From Bacillota bacterium (lineage in GTDB: Bacteria; Bacillota; Clostridia; Lachnospirales; Lachnospiraceae), in NCBI GenBank assembly GCA_023398855.1, contig JAEWRS010000329.1, forward strand, positions 1-8,468: 8,468 nt of DNA, read 5' to 3'. How positions within the stretch are numbered: position 1 is the stretch's first letter; every line of letters begins with the position of its first letter. A model generated the notes under the pieces. The model saw nothing but the letters and a program-made list of their open reading frames with translations. It was not told the origin of the DNA and made no database searches. The position numbers and the translations under genes are program-made. Below are positions 5,812-8,468 of this stretch, piece by piece.

Positions 5812-7497
5812 CTATACTGAAAACTTCCCTTTTGTCAGTTTATCCAGGACTACATTTAAGATAATTACCACCAATAGGATTCCTGCTGCCATTGCAGATG
5901 CAGTCTGCTGGCTGGTTTCTGTCTGAAACTTATATAGTGCTACGCCCAGAGTTTTGGTCTTGCTGGAATATAACAGATTTGACATGGTAAGCTCATAAAA
6001 ACAAGGCATGAAAATAAGAAACCAACCGGCTACTATTGATGGCACAATCAGCGGGAATACAACATCAAACAGCCTTTTTATCCAGCCTGCACCGGATATC
6101 TGGGCGGCCTCTTCAAGGGAGGGACTCACCTGGGAAAACGCCGATACCACGGTCCGCATCCCCATGAGCATGTATTTAATCATATAGGCTATGATCATAA
6201 TTGTCAGGGTATTATAGATATTGATACCAAACTTTCCGCTCATGGTCATAATAAGCGCCAGGGCGATCACCACGCTGGGAGTTCCAGATCCTACCGTAAT
6301 TAAAAAATCCGGTATTCCCTTTCCTTTCACATTGGTACGCTTTAATAAATATGCCATTACCAGACACACCACCATACCAAAACTTGCTGCTCCAACCGCA
6401 GACAATACCGAATTTTTCAGCGAGCCGACAATGGTATTATTTGTAACGATCTTATGCCAATTCTTGAATGTAAAATTGCCTGCTTCAAAGAGAGATTTTC
6501 CCATATTAACAGTAAATGAGGTCATAAATACGGAAACAAAAGGAATCACCACCACAATGACTGCAAAAATTGAGACCAAGGCAGTAATTAAAATCCTCCA
6601 TTTCCCCAAATCCACAATATTCGGTCTGGTTGACTTACCGGATACCGTGATGTAATCTCTTTTTCCTACCACAAAATTTGAGACAAACAGGATGAGAAGA
6701 GCCATGACCATCAGAAATACAGCCAGATTGGTGGCGTCAGTCAGTCCCTGTTCCGATCCAATGGATACATAATCCACAATAGCAGTGGTCACCGTATAGA
6801 TATTACCTGGCGCTCCGATGATTGACGGAATCCCATAACAGCTGGCTGCTGAAACAAATACCAAAAGCGCTGAAGCAATGATGCTGGGAATCATGAGCGG
6901 TATTGTAACACGAAGCAAGGTTCCAACAGGCGAGGCCCCACTAATGCGCGAGGCTTCCTCTAACGAGGGATCCATTTTCTCCATTGCCCTGGAGATTGTT
7001 ATAAATGCGTATGGATAGTAAAATGTGGTCAGCACCCAGATGAGCCCGCCAATGGAATATATGTTAAAAGGATTCTCACTTAAATGCAATAATTCCTTAA
7101 TCATTACATTCAGGGTACCTACCTTTGGATTCAAGAGTCTCAGCCATGCCATAGCGCCTACATAGGGAGGCACCATATAAGTTATAACAAACAGGGTCCG
7201 GAAAAACTTTTTAAAATATAAATTGGTTCTTCCCACCAGCCAGGCCAGGGGAAACGCAATCAGTACTCCAAAAAACATCGCTGCACCTGCACAGACCAAA
7301 GTATTACGTAAAGAATTTAAATTATTGGGGACTGAATAGATACGTCCTATTCCCATGAGCGTAAAGCTTCCATCAGGGAATAACGAGCGATAGATCAGAT
7401 ATCCCAAAGGAAATAGCTGAAATATGGCAAGAAACAGTATAATACCAAGAATAATTACCCATTTTATATCAAAATAGAACTTTTTGTCTTTTGACAA
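5812..7497 (-). CDS. Fused double-domain ABC permease, FbpB/AfuB/ThiP-like
   Basis: The 561-residue integral membrane protein contains two binding-protein-dependent permease domains in one chain, so one polypeptide supplies both halves of the channel. About twelve hydrophobic segments are visible, six per half, starting with VIILGIILFLAIFQLFPLG. Each half has an EAA loop for the ATPase: EEASRISGA near 180-188 with IPLMIPS, and EEAAQISGAG near 462-471 with FPLIVPS. The fused form is typical of FbpB, AfuB and ThiP importers. The start is TTG at 7497: an in-frame TGA stands only three codons upstream and no ATG or GTG precedes the first membrane helix. The AGGAG motif directly abuts this TTG, which is poor spacing; AAAGGA, 12 bases upstream, may serve instead. 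The gene lies 101 bp downstream of the binding-protein gene, separated by a stem-loop, and 17 bp before the ATPase gene. Confidence 0.93.
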   Translation of the reverse strand: MSKDKKFYFDIKWVIILGIILFLAIFQLFPLGYLIYRSLFPDGSFTLMGIGRIYSVPNNLNSLRNTLVCAGAAMFFGVLIAFPLAWLVGRTNLYFKKFFRTLFVITYMVPPYVGAMAWLRLLNPKVGTLNVMIKELLHLSENPFNIYSIGGLIWVLTTFYYPYAFITISRAMEKMDPSLEEASRISGASPVGTLLRVTIPLMIPSIIASALLVFVSAASCYGIPSIIGAPGNIYTVTTAIVDYVSIGSEQGLTDATNLAVFLMVMALLILFVSNFVVGKRDYITVSGKSTRPNIVDLGKWRILITALVSIFAVIVVVIPFVSVFMTSFTVNMGKSLFEAGNFTFKNWHKIVTNNTIVGSLKNSVLSAVGAASFGMVVCLVMAYLLKRTNVKGKGIPDFLITVGSGTPSVVIALALIMTMSGKFGINIYNTLTIMIIAYMIKYMLMGMRTVVSAFSQVSPSLEEAAQISGAGWIKRLFDVVFPLIVPSIVAGWFLIFMPCFYELTMSNLLYSSKTKTLGVALYKFQTETSQQTASAMAAGILLVVIILNVVLDKLTKGKFSV

Positions 7498-7515
7498 CTC
7501 CTGTCACCGTCCTTT
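7498..7515 (-). promoter_or_regulatory. Unusual translation start region of the permease
   Basis: On the - strand AAAGGA (7515-7510) lies 12 bases before the TTG start codon, and AGGAG (7502-7498) lies immediately before it with no spacer. Neither spacing is ideal, and TTG is itself a weak start. A TGA three codons upstream of the TTG rules out a longer in-frame N-terminus. The arrangement suggests low translation of the permease relative to the binding protein. Confidence 0.5.
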
Positions 7516-7526
7516 GGATTATGTAG

Positions 7527-7558
7527 AAGGTGCGGCAGATCCTGCGCAGCCGCACCTT
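7527..7558 (-). other. Intercistronic stem-loop between binding-protein and permease genes
   Basis: AAGGTGCGGC (7527-7536) and GCCGCACCTT (7549-7558) form a perfect 10-bp GC-rich stem with a 12-base loop. No T-tract follows on either strand, so it is not a standard intrinsic terminator. It lies about 40 bases after the binding-protein stop and 29 bases before the permease start. Stem-loops in this position are known to protect the upstream message (as between malE and malF), giving excess binding protein over permease. That function is inferred here from position. Confidence 0.65.
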
Positions 7559-7598
7559 GCATCAATTCTATCAGATAACTCTTTGTTTTTTTAATTCC

Positions 7599-8468
7599 TT
7601 ATTTCTTCTCAGGAATCTGGACATTGTCCTGGAATAAGGACCGGAGAGATTCTCTCTCGCTTAAGCACTTCTGCCAATCAATGGGCATGGCTGATTTGAT
7701 AATATCTGCCGTAGCAAGTCCGTCATAAGGGGCATCGGGATAATCGGTGCGAACAGAGTGCATCCAGCCCTTCACAATATATTCCTGTCCCTGTACAGAC
7801 AAAAACCATTCCTCTATTGCTTCTGCCACAGATGCATTTCCATTGGCACTGTGCTCATCATTGATAATCATGATAGGAGAAGACACGGATATGGTTCCAT
7901 CGGCAGGATAGATAACCTCCAGCTTGGAGCCCTCTTCTTCTCTCTTTTTAAGAACAGATTCTTCCAGAATCATAACTTCCTTGCATTCGCCTGTTTCCAG
8001 TTTTGTCAAAGCGACAGAACCAGACTCTACCATAACCTGCTGTGCACCCAATTCTTTGAAATAATCATCCCCGTATTTGGAATGAAGTGCTACGATAGAG
8101 GCATACGCGCTGCCAGAGGTAAGAGGATTGCTCATGGAAAGAGAACCCTTCATTGCAGAATCTTTTGCAAAATCTTCAAACGAATTCGGTACATCCTCTT
8201 TTTTGGTAATCTCAGGATTGTATGCTAAAATCATATTCAGAATACGCACCGGATACCAGTAACCATCTTTATCATATTCTCCGATCAGCTTGTCCGTCTC
8301 AGAGAATTTGTATGGATGTAGGTAATTATCTGCCATAAGCTCCAATGCATAAGCAGGTTCAGCAACCATCAGAATGTCTGCCCCCAGCTTGCCGCTATCC
8401 TTTTCAGCTGCGACCTTTTGCTGTATTGTACCGGTTCCGCCCTGAAAATATTCCACCTCCACATTAGG
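7599..8468 (-). CDS. ABC importer solute-binding protein, 5'-truncated by the window edge
   Basis: The frame is open to the end of the window and stops with TAA at 7601-7599, leaving 289 visible residues. The GTG at 8462 is internal: PN stands before VEVEYFQGGTGTIQQKVAAEK, a core strand of the family, and the signal peptide and first strand must lie beyond the window. Visible family features include GADILMVAEPAYALELM, WYPVRILNMILAYNPE and the C-terminal WMHSVRTDYPDAP. The protein belongs to the family-1 (Fe(III)/AfuA/2-aminoethylphosphonate-like) binding proteins. No adjacent Tyr-Tyr pair occurs, which argues against ferric iron as ligand; sugar phosphates or other phosphorylated anions are alternatives. 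It is the first visible gene of the importer operon and would deliver substrate to the fused permease. It differs clearly from the sensor lipoprotein at 1175-2200. Operon promoter and start codon are outside the window. Confidence 0.9.
   Translation of the reverse strand, partial: PNVEVEYFQGGTGTIQQKVAAEKDSGKLGADILMVAEPAYALELMADNYLHPYKFSETDKLIGEYDKDGYWYPVRILNMILAYNPEITKKEDVPNSFEDFAKDSAMKGSLSMSNPLTSGSAYASIVALHSKYGDDYFKELGAQQVMVESGSVALTKLETGECKEVMILEESVLKKREEEGSKLEVIYPADGTISVSSPIMIINDEHSANGNASVAEAIEEWFLSVQGQEYIVKGWMHSVRTDYPDAPYDGLATADIIKSAMPIDWQKCLSERESLRSLFQDNVQIPEKK

Noticed and set aside
6221..6655. Plus-strand open frame of 144 codons opposite the permease
   Set aside because: It is the antisense shadow of a strongly conserved permease gene, has no ribosome binding site and shows no domain-like composition.
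7559..7592. Plus-strand terminator formed by the 7527-7558 hairpin and the T run near 7585-7592
   Set aside because: More than 25 bases separate stem and T run, and there is no + strand gene to terminate.
7560..7598. Internal promoter for the permease on the - strand (TAGAAT-like -10)
   Set aside because: No acceptable -35 hexamer occurs at 16-18 bp spacing; the A-rich sequence makes such matches common.
7758..8228. Plus-strand open frame of 156 codons opposite the binding-protein gene
   Set aside because: Cys/His/Phe-rich antisense translation typical of a shadow frame; the opposing frame has clear family features.
8462..8464. Start codon of the importer binding protein at GTG 8462, or ATG at 8464
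   Set aside because: The GTG lies inside a conserved strand of the family and the frame is open to the window edge; the ATG at 8464 is in a different frame.
1..8468. CRISPR array, tRNA/rRNA genes, insertion sequences or phage genes
   Set aside because: I found no regularly spaced repeats, no cloverleaf or rRNA-like sequence, and no transposase, integrase or terminal inverted repeats in any frame.

Overview
The window looks like a chromosomal segment of a low-to-moderate GC Firmicute. It most resembles a Clostridia/Lachnospiraceae-type genome: strong AGGAG-type ribosome binding sites, a YesM/YesN-style two-component pair, a lipoprotein with a Gram-positive lipobox, and hairpin-plus-T-tract terminators. 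This placement is inferred from style; no species marker is present.

Layout. (1) Bases 2-961 (+) hold the 3' part of a gene for a soluble ABC-type ATPase, closed by a perfect 24-bp hairpin terminator (963-1015). (2) A gap of about 210 bp carries a plausible sigma-A promoter (1068-1096), a small inverted repeat in its spacer, and a leader hairpin. (3) A tight + strand operon (1175-4682) encodes a solute-binding lipoprotein, a LytS/YesM-type membrane histidine kinase and a short YesN-type AraC response regulator. The lipoprotein appears to start at a non-canonical ATC codon. (4) A convergent - strand operon (8468-4724) encodes an ABC importer in the order solute-binding protein (5' end outside the window), fused double permease, ATPase. 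The two operons meet tail to tail with 41 bp between stop codons. A clear terminator for the - strand operon lies inside the 3' end of the response regulator gene.

How it fits together. The lipoprotein, kinase and regulator form a three-component sensing unit of the same gene content as HptA-HptS-HptR of Staphylococcus aureus (hexose-phosphate sensing) and, more loosely, PgtC-PgtB-PgtA of Salmonella (phosphoglycerate sensing). The importer has the FbpABC/AfuABC architecture. Such importers are often annotated as iron(III) transporters, but AfuABC members carry sugar phosphates. Neither binding protein shows the adjacent tyrosine pair typical of iron-binding FbpA. My working model is that the lipoprotein binds a phosphorylated sugar or similar anion outside the cell, signals through the kinase to the AraC regulator, and the regulator controls the neighbouring importer. 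The substrate and the regulatory link are inference; gene families and layout are read from the sequence.

The parts most worth checking are the ATC start of the sensor lipoprotein, the convergent sensor/importer pairing with two different binding proteins, the terminator embedded in the opposing coding sequence, and the stem-loop between binding-protein and permease genes.
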